Source: MM2 sp035460165
GTDB taxonomy: Bacteria; Pseudomonadota; Gammaproteobacteria; Burkholderiales; Methylophilaceae
Assembly (NCBI GenBank): GCA_035460165.1
Contig: DATHWW010000017.1
Coordinates: 62,001-126,000, forward strand
Direction: 5' to 3'
DNA length: 64,000 bases
Shown piece by piece: positions 17,629-26,983 of the stretch (positions are counted from its first letter, which is position 1; each line of letters opens with the position of its first letter). Below the pieces are notes generated by a model, which saw only the letters and a program-made list of their open reading frames with translations, ran no database searches and was not told the DNA's origin. A program made the position numbers and the translations under genes.

Positions 17629-18717
17629 ATGGACACGCAACCGCATCTATTAGTTTGCATCTCGGGACATGGTTTCGGCCATGTCGCCCAGACTGCGCCC
17701 GTGCTCAACGCCTTGCACGCACGCGTTCCCGATTTGCAGATCACCGTACGCACGACGGCACCCATCACGCATCTGCGCAGCAGGATACATTGCCCTTTCC
17801 ATTACATGCGCGAGAGCGGCGGCGATGTCGGCATGCTGATGCACTCCGCGCTTGACGTGCAGGTGCATGAAACCGCCGCCGCATACCAGCAACTGCACCG
17901 CGACTGGGGACTCACCGTCTCCAACGAGTCGCGCACGTTGCGCGAAATCGCACCCGACTTCGTGCTCTCGAATGTCGGCTATCTCGCGTTGGCAGGCGCG
18001 CACCGCGCCGGCATTCCATGCGCCGGGATGAGCTCGCTTAATTGGGCGGACGTACTCGACCACTATTGCGGCGCGATTTCGGGCACGCGCCAGATCGTCG
18101 AACAGATCAACCTGAGCTACGCCAACGCCGGCGCTTTCCTGCAACTGGCACCCCATATGCCGATGGCGCATCTGGAAAATCGCGTACGCATTGGCCCGAT
18201 TGCACATGTCGGCCGCAATCGGCGCCAAGAGATCGATGAATTCTTCGGTCTGGGCGAAGGCGAAAAGCTAGTTCTGGTCAGCCTCGGCGGTTTCGACAGC
18301 CGCTTGTCCACCGAGCAATGGCCGCGCATCCCCGGCGTTCGCTGGCTGATCCCGGCCAGCTGGCGCAGCGCACACCCGGATGCGTTGATTCTGGAAGCGC
18401 TGGAAATGAACTTCAGCGACGTGCTTGCCAGCTGCGATACGCTGATCTGCAAACTCGGCTACGGCAGCTTCGCCGAAGCCGCCTGCAACGGTGTGCCGGT
18501 GCTATACATCAACCGCGAAGACTGGCCGGAGACGCCCTATCTGGCGAAATGGCTGGATGAAAACGGCACATGCAAGGGCGTTGCGCGGCCCAAGCTGGAA
18601 AGCGGGGATTTTTTCGATGAGTTGTACGACATTCTCGACATGCCGGCCCAGCCGCCGGTTGCCGCTTCGGGCGTTGCGCAGGCCGCCGAATGGCTGGAGC
18701 AACGCCTCGCCCGTTAG
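17629..18717 (+). CDS. glycosyltransferase, GT-B fold (MurG/GT28-like)
   Basis: 362 residues. N-terminal Gly-rich loop CISGHGFGHVAQTAPVLNAL and C-terminal nucleotide-sugar region KLGYGSFAEAACNGVPVLYI resemble GT28/MurG and the predicted glycosyltransferases of the L-arabinokinase N-domain type. Two Rossmann halves are separated near residue 190. No membrane helices. Acceptor and sugar cannot be deduced. It lies just before pcnB but 65 bases away with a separate -10 element between them. Confidence 0.75.
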   Translation: MDTQPHLLVCISGHGFGHVAQTAPVLNALHARVPDLQITVRTTAPITHLRSRIHCPFHYMRESGGDVGMLMHSALDVQVHETAAAYQQLHRDWGLTVSNESRTLREIAPDFVLSNVGYLALAGAHRAGIPCAGMSSLNWADVLDHYCGAISGTRQIVEQINLSYANAGAFLQLAPHMPMAHLENRVRIGPIAHVGRNRRQEIDEFFGLGEGEKLVLVSLGGFDSRLSTEQWPRIPGVRWLIPASWRSAHPDALILEALEMNFSDVLASCDTLICKLGYGSFAEAACNGVPVLYINREDWPETPYLAKWLDENGTCKGVARPKLESGDFFDELYDILDMPAQPPVAASGVAQAAEWLEQRLAR

Positions 18718-18746
18718 GTCTTCGGGCCTGAACACCGCGTTTGCGT

Positions 18747-18752
18747 TATAAT
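18747..18752 (+). promoter_or_regulatory. -10 element upstream of pcnB
   Basis: TATAAT within TTTGCGTTATAATTCTGCGG, 30 bases before the pcnB ATG. The same GCGTTATAAT string occurs before panD (22869) and a related CGTTATAAT before tsaB (8925). The -35 is weak. Confidence 0.45.
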
Positions 18753-18782
18753 TCTGCGGGTTAGCCCACCATTCATGGCTCC

Positions 18783-20141
18783 ATGATCAAAAAACTGATT
18801 CAACGCGTCTTCAACGGCAAAAAGAAGACGGTAAATTCCAAATCCGACCATAGCGCCCACCGCTATCCCCGCCGCGACCATGGCATCGACCGCAAGCAGC
18901 TCAGCTCTGCCGCGCTGCGCACGACCCAGGAACTGCAAAAGGCCGGATTCGCCGCCTTTGTGGTCGGGGGTGCCGTGCGCGACCTGCTGCTGAAGCGCAC
19001 GCCCAAGGATTTCGACGTCGCCACCAACGCCACACCGGAGCAGGTGCACAAGATCTTCCGCCGCTCGCGCATCATCGGCCGCCGCTTCCAGATCGTGCAT
19101 GTGATGTTCGGCGCGGAAACCATCGAGGTTTCCACGTTCCGCGGCAGCCATCTTGCCGATGACGTCGGTGCGCAAATCGCCGACAGCGGCCGCATCCTGC
19201 GCGACAACGTCTTCGGCTCACACGAAGAAGACGCCGTACGCCGCGACTTCACCGCGAACGCCTTGTATTACGATCCGCACACCGAGGAAATTTTTGATTT
19301 CCATAACGGCCTGCTCGACCTCAAGGCGGGCGTGCTGCGCATCATCGGCAAGCCGGAAATACGCTACCGCGAAGACCCGGTGCGCATGCTGCGCGCCGTG
19401 CGCCTTTCCGCCAAGCTCGGGCTCAAGCTCGACCCGGCCACTGAAACGCCAATCCCCAAGCTTGCCGACCTGCTGCACGACGTGCCGCCGGCACGCCTGT
19501 TCGATGAAATGCTCAAGCTGTTTCTCTCCGGACACGCGATGGAAAGCGCCCGCGCGCTGCGCGAGCACGGCCTGCATCACGGTCTGCTGCCGATGCTGGA
19601 TGTGGTGCTGGAGCAGCCGATGGGCGAACGTTTCGTCACGCTCGCCTTGCAGAACACCGACGAGCGCGTGCTGGAGGACAAGCCGGTATCGCCGGCCTTC
19701 CTGTTCGCAACACTGCTGTGGCATGAGGTGCTGGCCGCCTGGCAGAAGCTCCAGGCCAAGGGTGAGCGCTCGATTCCGGCACTGATGCAGGCGATGCACG
19801 ACGTCTCCGATATCCAGGCGGAAAAGCTCGCGATCACCAAGCGCTTCAGCGTCACGATGAAGGAAATCTGGGCCATCCAACCGCGCTTCGAGCAGCGTTC
19901 CGGGCAGCGTCCGTATCGCCTGCTGGAAAACCCGCGCTTCCGCGCCGGATACGATTTCTTGCTGCTGCGCTGCCAGTCGGGCGAGTTGCCGATAGAGTTG
20001 GCCGAATGGTGGGATGCCTTCGCTCAAGCCGATGCCGAGAAGCGTGCCGCAATGCTGTTGCCCGACACCGGCCCCAAGAAGCGCCGTCGTCGCCGCCCGC
20101 GCCGTACTAGCAGCGACACGACCCCGCCCGTCGAAGCATGA
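18783..20141 (+). CDS. pcnB: poly(A) polymerase I
   Basis: Adds 3' poly(A) tails that promote RNA decay; class II nucleotidyltransferase. 452 residues: basic N-terminus, nucleotidyltransferase head with FVVGGAVRDLLLKRTPKDFDV (catalytic DFD, split G-G-x-VRD ... DFD), RRDFTANALYYDP, then RNA-binding domain with RYREDPVRMLRAVRLSAKLG, and a Lys/Arg-rich tail (KKRRRRRPRR) typical of bacterial PAP rather than CCA enzymes. First gene of an overlapping operon with folK, a deoxynucleoside kinase and panBC. Confidence 0.95.
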   Translation: MIKKLIQRVFNGKKKTVNSKSDHSAHRYPRRDHGIDRKQLSSAALRTTQELQKAGFAAFVVGGAVRDLLLKRTPKDFDVATNATPEQVHKIFRRSRIIGRRFQIVHVMFGAETIEVSTFRGSHLADDVGAQIADSGRILRDNVFGSHEEDAVRRDFTANALYYDPHTEEIFDFHNGLLDLKAGVLRIIGKPEIRYREDPVRMLRAVRLSAKLGLKLDPATETPIPKLADLLHDVPPARLFDEMLKLFLSGHAMESARALREHGLHHGLLPMLDVVLEQPMGERFVTLALQNTDERVLEDKPVSPAFLFATLLWHEVLAAWQKLQAKGERSIPALMQAMHDVSDIQAEKLAITKRFSVTMKEIWAIQPRFEQRSGQRPYRLLENPRFRAGYDFLLLRCQSGELPIELAEWWDAFAQADAEKRAAMLLPDTGPKKRRRRRPRRTSSDTTPPVEA

Positions 20142-20623
20142 TCCATCGCGCTTTTGTCGCCCTGGGCAGTAATCTGGAAGATCCGCAGCAACAAGTGCTG
20201 CGCGCCTTGGCCGAACTGGACGGATTGCCGGAAACACGCGTCACGGCCAAGTCGGCGCTTTACCGCACCGCTCCCGTGGGCTACGACAACCAGCCGGACT
20301 TCATCAACGCCGCCGCCGAGGTGAGCACGACGCTGGAACCGTTCGCGCTGTTGCGCGCACTGCTTGCACTGGAAACCGCACATGGCCGCGAGCGCCCGTT
20401 TCCCAACGCACCCCGGGTGATCGACCTCGACCTCTTGCTCTACGACGACCTTGAACTGCACGATCCTGAACTGACCCTGCCCCACCCACGCCTGCATGAG
20501 CGTGGATTCGTGTTGTTTCCCTTGGCGGATATCGCGCCCGAATTGCACGTCCCCGGCCGGGGCGTGGTACGCGACCTGTTGCAGGCCTTGCCGGACCAAG
20601 GGGTGGCAAGGATGGCGGCATGA
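20138..20623 (+). CDS. folK: 2-amino-4-hydroxy-6-hydroxymethyldihydropteridine pyrophosphokinase
   Basis: Transfers pyrophosphate from ATP to 6-hydroxymethyl-dihydropterin in folate synthesis. 161 residues: FVALGSNLEDPQQQVLRAL at the N-terminus, the pterin-binding RTAPVGYDNQPDFINAAAEV, and the signature RVIDLDLLLYDD with catalytic Asp pair, followed by LTLPHPRLHERGFVLFPL. Overlaps pcnB and the next kinase by 4 bases each. Confidence 0.97.
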   Translation: MIHRAFVALGSNLEDPQQQVLRALAELDGLPETRVTAKSALYRTAPVGYDNQPDFINAAAEVSTTLEPFALLRALLALETAHGRERPFPNAPRVIDLDLLLYDDLELHDPELTLPHPRLHERGFVLFPLADIAPELHVPGRGVVRDLLQALPDQGVARMAA

Positions 20624-21270
20624 TGCTGACGGAAAAATTTCCTTATATCGTCATCGAAGGCCCCATCGGCAGTGGCAAGACGACGCTTGCGCGCCGCTTA
20701 TCGGATCGCTTCTCGGTCGACCTGCTGTTGGAAAATGCCGGCGCCAACCCTTTTCTGCCGCGCTTCTACCTGGATCCGCAGCGCTATGCGCTACAAGCGC
20801 AGCTGTTCTTCCTGTTCCAGCGAGCGGAGCAGGTGCGCGAACTTGGTCAACGCGACCTGTTCGCCAAGGCCACTATCGCCGATTTCTTTCTCGAAAAAGA
20901 TCCCTTGTTCGCGCGCCTCAACCTCAGCGACGAGGAGTACGCGCTGTATCGCCAGATCTATGAGCATCTGCAATTACAGACGACTACACCCGACCTGGTG
21001 ATCTATCTGCAAACGCCGGTGGATGCGCTGCTGAAACGCATCGAGCAACGCGATATTCCTTATGAGCAGGACATCCCGCGCGATTACCTGGTGCGCCTGG
21101 CCGAAGCCTACAGCGACTTTTTCCATCATTACGACGCATCGCCGTTGTTGATCGTGAACAACGAAAACCTCAACGTCTCCAACAACGAGGCCGCACTCGA
21201 ACTGCTGCTGGAACGCATCCAATCCATGCGCGGCCGGCGCGAATATTTCCACCCAAGGCTGGACGGATGA
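20620..21270 (+). CDS. deoxynucleoside kinase (dAdo/dCyd kinase family)
   Basis: 216-residue P-loop kinase phosphorylating deoxynucleosides in nucleotide salvage. P-loop GPIGSGKTTLARRLSDRF near residue 15, an ERS-like region (FQRAEQVRELGQRDLF), DLVIYLQTPVDALLKRIEQR and a lid with RDIPYEQDIPRDYL. Two adjacent ATGs (20620, 20623) are possible starts. In betaproteobacteria this kinase commonly sits between folK and panB, as here, with 4-base overlaps on both sides. Substrate preference cannot be read. Confidence 0.88.
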   Translation: MMLTEKFPYIVIEGPIGSGKTTLARRLSDRFSVDLLLENAGANPFLPRFYLDPQRYALQAQLFFLFQRAEQVRELGQRDLFAKATIADFFLEKDPLFARLNLSDEEYALYRQIYEHLQLQTTTPDLVIYLQTPVDALLKRIEQRDIPYEQDIPRDYLVRLAEAYSDFFHHYDASPLLIVNNENLNVSNNEAALELLLERIQSMRGRREYFHPRLDG

Positions 21271-22043
21271 ACCTGACCGCACTGCAGCAGATGGCCGCCC
21301 GCGGCGAGAAACTTGCCGTATTGACCTGTTATGACGCGAGCTTTGCGGCATTGTGCGAAGCCGCAGGCGTGGACGTGCTGCTGGTCGGCGATTCGCTCGG
21401 CATGGTGCTGCAGGGTAGCAGCGATACCTTGGGCGTCACGATGCGCGATATGGAATACCACACCCGCACCACCGCGGCCGGCGCGAAAAATAGCTATATC
21501 ATTGCCGACCTGCCCTACGGCAGCGACGCAACACCGGAAATTGCCTTGGAAAATGCCCGCGTACTGATGGCCGCCGGGGCGCACATGGTCAAGCTCGAAG
21601 GTGACAAGGTTGCTACTGTGCAGCTATTGGTGGAAAACGGCATTCCTGTTTGCGCCCATCTCGGATTTACGCCGCAATACGTGCATGAACTGGGCGGCTA
21701 CAAGGTGCAGGGGCGCGATGAAGCTGGCGCCCGGAAGATCTTGGCAGATGCCGTTGCTCTCGATCGTGCGGGTGCAACCATGGTGGTGCTGGAAATGATG
21801 CCGGCGACGTTGGCGAAGCAGGTCACCGAACGGGTAGACATGCTGACGATTGGCATCGGCGCGGGCCCGGATTGCGACGGACAGGTGCTGGTGTTGCACG
21901 ACATGCTGGGCATCTACCTCGGCAAATCGCCGCGCTTCGTGCGCAATTTCATGGAAGGCGCCTCCAGCATCCAGGAGGCGGTCCGACACTATGTCGCCGC
22001 CGTCAAAAACGGCGCATTCCCCACGACGGAACACAGTTTCTGA
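21267..22043 (+). CDS. panB: 3-methyl-2-oxobutanoate hydroxymethyltransferase
   Basis: First committed step of pantothenate synthesis: ketopantoate from 2-ketoisovalerate and methylene-tetrahydrofolate. 258 residues, TIM barrel. Motifs: LTCYDASFAALCEAAGVDVL, then LVGDSLGMVLQG, HMVKLEGDKV, GHLGFTPQ-equivalent AHLGFTPQYVHELGG, and IGIGAGPDCDGQVLVLHDML. Stop codon overlaps the panC start as TGATG. Confidence 0.97.
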   Translation: MNLTALQQMAARGEKLAVLTCYDASFAALCEAAGVDVLLVGDSLGMVLQGSSDTLGVTMRDMEYHTRTTAAGAKNSYIIADLPYGSDATPEIALENARVLMAAGAHMVKLEGDKVATVQLLVENGIPVCAHLGFTPQYVHELGGYKVQGRDEAGARKILADAVALDRAGATMVVLEMMPATLAKQVTERVDMLTIGIGAGPDCDGQVLVLHDMLGIYLGKSPRFVRNFMEGASSIQEAVRHYVAAVKNGAFPTTEHSF

Positions 22044-22873
22044 TGGAAGTGATCAGCACTATCGAGGCGCTGCGCCAGCGGTTGGCGCGCGAGAGCGCAA
22101 TTGCCTTCGTTCCCACCATGGGCAACCTGCACGCCGGCCATTTGCAGCTGGTCGAAATCGCGCGCCAACGCGCGAGCTGTGTGGTAGCCAGTATTTTCGT
22201 GAACCCGCTGCAATTCGGCGCGAACGAGGACCTGGCAAACTACCCGCGCACGCTGGAACAGGACTGCGCGAATCTTGAAGCTGCCGGCGCGGATATCGTA
22301 TTCACGCCCAGTGTCAGCGAAATGTATCCGGTAGCGCAGCAGGTGCTGGTAGAACCGTCGCCCGTCGCCAGCGAGTTGTGCGGAGCCGCCCGCCCCGGGC
22401 ATTTCCGCGGCGTGACAACTGTCGTGCTCAAGCTATTCAACATGATCCAGCCGCAAGTGGCGGTATTCGGCAAGAAGGACTTCCAGCAGCTTTTCATCCT
22501 GCGCGACATGGTGCAGCAACTCAATCTGCCCATCGAAATCCTGGCGGGCGAAACGGCACGCGAAACCGACGGTTTGGCGATGAGCTCGCGCAACAGCTAT
22601 CTGAAACCGGCCGAGCGCATGGAGGCGCCACGCCTCTATCGCGCGCTGCTGCAAGTCGTGCAAGCCGCAAAAAGCGGCCGCCGCGATTTCGACGCGATCG
22701 AAGCCCAGACTGCGCAATACCTCACGCAACTCGGCTGGATCGTCGATTACATTTCGGTACGTAGCGCAACCACGCTGCTACCGCCTCAACCTGATGAGCA
22801 AATACTGGTCGCCCTAGGCGCCGCACGGCTGGGGAAAACCCGGCTTATCGACAATATCGAGTTTGCGTTATAA
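22043..22873 (+). CDS. panC: pantothenate synthetase (pantoate-beta-alanine ligase)
   Basis: ATP-dependent condensation of pantoate and beta-alanine. 276 residues. HIGH-type motif in FVPTMGNLHAGHLQLVEIAR, VVASIFVNPLQFGANEDLANYP, FRGVTTVVLKLFNMIQP, and KKDFQQLFILRDMVQQL with the KMSKS-like region ETDGLAMSSRNSYL. Start at 22043 overlaps the panB stop; longer upstream frames run through panB and are shadows. Confidence 0.97.
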   Translation: MEVISTIEALRQRLARESAIAFVPTMGNLHAGHLQLVEIARQRASCVVASIFVNPLQFGANEDLANYPRTLEQDCANLEAAGADIVFTPSVSEMYPVAQQVLVEPSPVASELCGAARPGHFRGVTTVVLKLFNMIQPQVAVFGKKDFQQLFILRDMVQQLNLPIEILAGETARETDGLAMSSRNSYLKPAERMEAPRLYRALLQVVQAAKSGRRDFDAIEAQTAQYLTQLGWIVDYISVRSATTLLPPQPDEQILVALGAARLGKTRLIDNIEFAL

Positions 22874-22874
22874 T
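22869..22874 (+). promoter_or_regulatory. -10 element upstream of panD
   Basis: TATAAT inside GAGTTTGCGTTATAATACGCG at the very end of panC, about 33 bases before the panD ATG. It may allow separate transcription of panD in addition to read-through from panC. Confidence 0.4.
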
Positions 22875-22906
22875 ACGCGTCCTTTGAAATCAATCGGATA
22901 GCCCTC

Positions 22907-23287
22907 ATGCAACGAACCATGCTCAAATCCAAGCTTCATCGAGTGCGCGTCACGCACTCCGAACTGGACTACGAGGGTTCCTGCGCCATCGACGAAGAAT
23001 TGCTGGATGCTGCGGATATCCGCGAATACCAGCAGATCGAGATCTACAACGTCAACAATGGCGAACGCTTCACTACCTATGCGATTCGCGCCCAGCGCAA
23101 TTCCGGCATCATTTCGGTCAATGGCGCGGCAGCGCGCAAGGCGTCACCCGGCGACATCCTGATCATTGCGACCTACGCGATCTATAACGAGCTGGAACTG
23201 GAGAAATATCGCCCGGAACTGGTGTACGTGGATTCGATGAACCGCATCAAGGACAAGCGCCGCGACATCCCGGTGCAAGCCGCCTGA
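22907..23287 (+). CDS. panD: aspartate 1-decarboxylase proenzyme
   Basis: Makes beta-alanine for pantothenate. 126 residues, self-cleaving at Gly24-Ser25 in DYEGSCAID; Ser25 becomes the catalytic pyruvoyl group. The N-terminus MQRTMLKSKLHRVRVTHSEL aligns with the Escherichia coli protein residue for residue, which fixes the start. TYAIRAQRNSGIISVNGAAA and IATYAIYNE are conserved. Last gene of the pan operon, followed by a terminator. Confidence 0.97.
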   Translation: MQRTMLKSKLHRVRVTHSELDYEGSCAIDEELLDAADIREYQQIEIYNVNNGERFTTYAIRAQRNSGIISVNGAAARKASPGDILIIATYAIYNELELEKYRPELVYVDSMNRIKDKRRDIPVQAA

Positions 23288-23314
23288 GCGCGGATTTCTG
23301 CAGAATCAGAAAAC

Positions 23315-23343
23315 AAAAACGGCAGCCGAGGCTGCCGTTTTTA
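23315..23343. terminator. bidirectional rho-independent terminator
   Basis: AAAAACGGCAGCC (left) and GGCTGCCGTTTTT (right) form a perfect stem with a two-base loop between panD and the converging chemoreceptor gene; it works for both strands. Confidence 0.92.
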
Positions 23344-23375
23344 TTGCGCTAATTCTTTATTAGCCGAATGTCGGG

Positions 23376-24533
23376 TTATACGATGAACTTCGAAACCAGT
23401 TCGTTGAGATGTCCAGCCTTGTGGGACAGATCCTGCGACATCGTATGGAAGGAGTTCGCTTCGTCGGCGTTCTGACGGGAAAGACCTTCGATATAGGTCA
23501 CCGCGTCAGTGATACCGCCGGTGGCGGTTTCCTGCTGCGAAGTCAGCTCGGCAATCGTATCGGACAGCGTCACGATTTCCTGCACCGCGCCAACGATGCC
23601 GTTCAAGGCGTTTTCAGCGGATTTTGCGCTGCTGGCTGCGGCATTGGCATCCTGCTGCTTTTCCTGCACGGTCTTGGCGACCTGGTGCGACTTGCTTTGC
23701 AGACTGGTGATGATCTGCGTAATTTCTTCGGTGGACTTGCTGGTGCGTTGCGACAGGTTGCGTACCTCGTCGGCGACCACGGCGAAACCGCGGCCGGCCT
23801 CGCCGGCACGTGCGGCTTCGATGGCGGCGTTGAGCGCCAGCAGGTTGGTTTGTTCGGAAATATCGCGGATGACCTGCATCACGGAACTGATCTTGTTGAT
23901 TTCATCCTGCAGCGACGTGATGGATTCGGCAATGCCTTGCACGTCGTTGGAAATGGTTTCCAGGGAATGGATCGTATCGCCGACCACTTTGCTGCCGCCG
24001 ACAGCGGCCGTATTGGCCTCCTTGGCTGAAGACGCAACGCGCGTCGCCTGGGCGGATACTTCCTTCACCTGGCTGGCCAGTTGCATGATGCTGGCGGCGA
24101 TCTGGTGGGTATGTTCGCCCTGGCTGGCGATGGCTTCCTTGGTCCGCAGCGCCATCGTGCTCATGTTATCTGCGGAACGGCCCAGATCCTGCGATGTGTC
24201 GGTCACACCCTTGATCAGGATGGACACGCCCTTGCGTGCGCGATCGGATTCGTAAGCCATCCAGGCAAAGTCGTCCTTGCCCTGCAAGCCGAACTTTTGC
24301 GACAGATTGCCGCCGGCGATGGTTTGGAGATTACGAGCGATTGCTTCGGCGCGATTGGCGGAACGGTATCCGAACCACAGTGCGGTGACTACATTCAATA
24401 TCAGGAAAACGAGAATGACCGGCCATGAATTATCGAAATAAACGACAACGAACCCGACGGCCTCGAGGAAACAAAGCATCAAGAATTGCTTCTTGAGGTT
24501 GAGCTGCTGTACGAGTTTCTCAAATATATTCAT
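23376..24533 (-). CDS. methyl-accepting chemotaxis protein without periplasmic sensor
   Basis: 385 residues. Two closely spaced membrane helices (about residues 17-33 and 36-56) with almost no periplasmic loop, a HAMP-like segment (NLQTIAGGNLSQKFG), then a long coiled-coil signalling domain. The hairpin tip is EQTNLLALNAAIEAARAGE followed by GRGFAVVADEVRNLSQRT, which binds CheA/CheW. Such receptors probably sense signals in or through the membrane or cytoplasm. No che genes are nearby. It follows bioD after 76 bases, possibly by chance. Confidence 0.93.
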   Translation of the reverse strand: MNIFEKLVQQLNLKKQFLMLCFLEAVGFVVVYFDNSWPVILVFLILNVVTALWFGYRSANRAEAIARNLQTIAGGNLSQKFGLQGKDDFAWMAYESDRARKGVSILIKGVTDTSQDLGRSADNMSTMALRTKEAIASQGEHTHQIAASIMQLASQVKEVSAQATRVASSAKEANTAAVGGSKVVGDTIHSLETISNDVQGIAESITSLQDEINKISSVMQVIRDISEQTNLLALNAAIEAARAGEAGRGFAVVADEVRNLSQRTSKSTEEITQIITSLQSKSHQVAKTVQEKQQDANAAASSAKSAENALNGIVGAVQEIVTLSDTIAELTSQQETATGGITDAVTYIEGLSRQNADEANSFHTMSQDLSHKAGHLNELVSKFIV

Positions 24534-24609
24534 AGTACTTCCAGTTCGATAGATAATCCGGGCGTCTAAGGCAATACCCCATATTAGGTATTTTAGCTAG
24601 TTTGGGTAA

Positions 24610-25302
24610 TTACGCGCAAACTAAATTCAGCATTTCCTGAGTATTCAACAACATTGCCGACGTTCTGAAATCAGCTTCGGACTGATAGGATACGACACCC
24701 AGGCATGGTGCAGGAATCTTCGCCAAAAGTGTGGATAAATTTTCTTTTTGTGCCTCCATCGTCGGATCTATGCAATTTGCCACCCATCCAGCAAGTTTCA
24801 GCCCATGCGCTGCAATACTTTCTACTGTCAACAGCGCATGATTCAGGCAGCCCAGCCGCACGCCAACCACCAGAATAACCGGCAACCCCAGCCGGTTCGC
24901 GAGGTCGGCGGTATCTTCCCGCTCGTTGAGCGGAACGCGGAAACCGCCGACACCTTCCACCACGAGGATATCGACAGCCTCCGCCGCTTTCTTGAAGGCA
25001 TCCTGAACAATATTCAACTCGATGCGCATTCCAGCCGCTTCAGCGGCGATATGCGGCGCAAGCGGAGGGGCGAAAGCGTAGGGATTGATCACCTCCAGCG
25101 GAATATCGACGTTACTGGCGGCGCGTAGCGATGCGACATCCTCGGATAGCAGGTTAGCGCCTGCATACTCGCAACCCGCCGCCACCGGTTTCATCCCGGC
25201 GGCCCGCCAGCCGGACTGCGCAAAGTGATGTACCAGCGCCGACGAGATGAGCGTTTTCCCCACCCCGGTATCGGTGCCGGTAACGAAGAAGCCGTGTTTC
25301 AT
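24610..25302 (-). CDS. bioD: dethiobiotin synthetase
   Basis: ATP-dependent closure of the ureido ring of dethiobiotin from DAPA and CO2. 230 residues. P-loop GTDTGVGKTLISSALVHHF at residues 7-25, KPVAAGC, VVEGVGGFRVPL. The start at 25302 overlaps the bioC stop (ATGA); a longer in-frame start would lie within bioC. Last gene of the minus-strand biotin operon. Confidence 0.96.
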   Translation of the reverse strand: MKHGFFVTGTDTGVGKTLISSALVHHFAQSGWRAAGMKPVAAGCEYAGANLLSEDVASLRAASNVDIPLEVINPYAFAPPLAPHIAAEAAGMRIELNIVQDAFKKAAEAVDILVVEGVGGFRVPLNEREDTADLANRLGLPVILVVGVRLGCLNHALLTVESIAAHGLKLAGWVANCIDPTMEAQKENLSTLLAKIPAPCLGVVSYQSEADFRTSAMLLNTQEMLNLVCA

Positions 25303-26177
25303 CGGCGATGCAGTTTGATCACACTGGCCCCATCCGGCAGCGTCGATGCGGCAGCCTCGGATTTCCATGCATGTCCGTAGACTACCTCGAACGTCGCCGG
25401 CAGCTTGCCTTGATCGCGAAATCGCTCATAGCGCTCGGTCAGGCGGGCGAGAAAGCCCTTGCCTTCGAGACCGCGCGGACGGCCCTGGGCCGCGTTGCGC
25501 GCACCGATAGCCTTCAGGTCGCGCATCACTCCCAACACATCGTCGTAGGTCAACACAAAATGCTCGACGTCCATCACCGGCGCGGAAAACCCGGCACGTA
25601 CCAGCGCGTCGCCGATGTCGTGCATGTCGATGAAGCGGCTGACATGCACATGATCCGGATCGGCGGCGCTCGCTTCGCGCAACTCCTTGAGCGTATCCGG
25701 GCCGAAGGTGCTGAACATCAGCAAGCCTTCCGGACGCAGCACCCGCGCCATTTCGCCGAATGCCTGGTCGAGGTCGTTGCACCACTGGATCGCGAGATTG
25801 GACCACACCAGATCCATGCTGGCGGATTGCAAAGGCAGGTTTTCGATATCCGCGCACACCGCACTGCGACGTTCCGAGAGAAAGCGGCGCCACCACGGCT
25901 CGGCGGCGGCCGCCAGGCGCAGCATGCCGAGCGCGATATCGAGCGCGACGACATGGCTGTCCGTGTAACGCTCGGCCAGCGCACGCGCGGCATGCCCCGT
26001 GCCTGTGCCGGCGTCGAGAATGCGGCGCGGCGCCAGCTTGGTGTAATCCAGCCGCTCCAGCATGCGTCCGCGCACCTCTTTCTGCAGCACGGCGGCGGCA
26101 TCGTAGCTGGCAGCTGCGCGGTCGAAAGAGGCGCGCACGCGGGCCTTATCGATGGTGTATTCGTCCTGCTGGTTCAA
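25299..26177 (-). CDS. bioC: malonyl-ACP O-methyltransferase
   Basis: SAM-dependent enzyme that methylates malonyl-ACP to start pimeloyl synthesis on the fatty-acid machinery. 292 residues; motif I ILDAGTGTGHAARALAERY near residue 53, then VVALDIALGMLRLA, and WSNLAIQWCNDLDQAFGEMA, which is the BioC signature. Four-base overlaps with bioH (upstream) and bioD (downstream). Confidence 0.95.
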   Translation of the reverse strand: MNQQDEYTIDKARVRASFDRAAASYDAAAVLQKEVRGRMLERLDYTKLAPRRILDAGTGTGHAARALAERYTDSHVVALDIALGMLRLAAAAEPWWRRFLSERRSAVCADIENLPLQSASMDLVWSNLAIQWCNDLDQAFGEMARVLRPEGLLMFSTFGPDTLKELREASAADPDHVHVSRFIDMHDIGDALVRAGFSAPVMDVEHFVLTYDDVLGVMRDLKAIGARNAAQGRPRGLEGKGFLARLTERYERFRDQGKLPATFEVVYGHAWKSEAAASTLPDGASVIKLHRR

Positions 26178-26983
26178 GTGTGCGTCTCCGTCGCGCTCAG
26201 GCGCTCGCTTCCGGCAGCAGCCGGGGCAAGAAATTGCAATACTTCCGATAGGAATGTTGTGGGATGCGAAAGAAAAGGGGCGTGCGAAGCGCCTTCGATC
26301 ACGCGCAATCGGGCATGCGGCAAATGCGCAGTCATCCAGCGCGACGCATCGACCGGCGCAAGCGTATCGCGATTGCCGTGAATCAACAGCGTCGGCTGCT
26401 GCAAACCGGCTAACTCGCTACGCAAATCGGTATCCAGCAGGATGCGCAGGGCATCTTGCAGTACGGCACTGTCCGGCACCGGACGCGCAAAGAAACGCTC
26501 GCGCAGTTCGCGCATCAGCACGCGCGAGGACTCGCCGCCGAACGCCTGCAAGCCGAGAAAGCGCGTCATGGTGTCGTGGTAATCCGCCGCCACTTGCGAT
26601 GCGAAAAGATTGAACACCTCGGCCGCGACGCCGCATTGCCAATCCGCGCCGTTGACGAAGCGCGGCGTTGCGCCGATCAGTACCAGTTTATCGACCTGCT
26701 GCGGATAATCGAGCGCCAGCCGCATGGCGACCTGACCACCCAGTGACCATCCGCAAATAGCCGCGCTTTTTGGTAACTCAGCCGCGACAACCTCGGCCAC
26801 GCGCTTCAAGTCACAAGGAGAACACGCCTTGCTCCAACCCATGCCGGGAAGATCGACGACATGCACGCGACAGTGTGCGGCGAGCGCATCCCGCACGCCG
26901 GACCACACGCCGCCATGCATGCCCCAGCCGTGAATCAGGACGACATCGGCGCCGCTGCCGACGGTTTCGACATGCAGGCTCAT
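26174..26983 (-). CDS. bioH: pimeloyl-ACP methyl ester carboxylesterase
   Basis: Alpha/beta hydrolase of 269 residues that frees pimeloyl-ACP from its methyl ester. Oxyanion motif LIHGWGMHGGVW, nucleophile Ser80 in CGWSLGGQVAMRLA, acidic residue in HGNRDTLAPVDA (about 205) and His in GASHAPFLSHP (about 232). Sits between bioF and bioC with 4-base overlaps. Confidence 0.95.
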   Translation of the reverse strand: MSLHVETVGSGADVVLIHGWGMHGGVWSGVRDALAAHCRVHVVDLPGMGWSKACSPCDLKRVAEVVAAELPKSAAICGWSLGGQVAMRLALDYPQQVDKLVLIGATPRFVNGADWQCGVAAEVFNLFASQVAADYHDTMTRFLGLQAFGGESSRVLMRELRERFFARPVPDSAVLQDALRILLDTDLRSELAGLQQPTLLIHGNRDTLAPVDASRWMTAHLPHARLRVIEGASHAPFLSHPTTFLSEVLQFLAPAAAGSERLSATETHT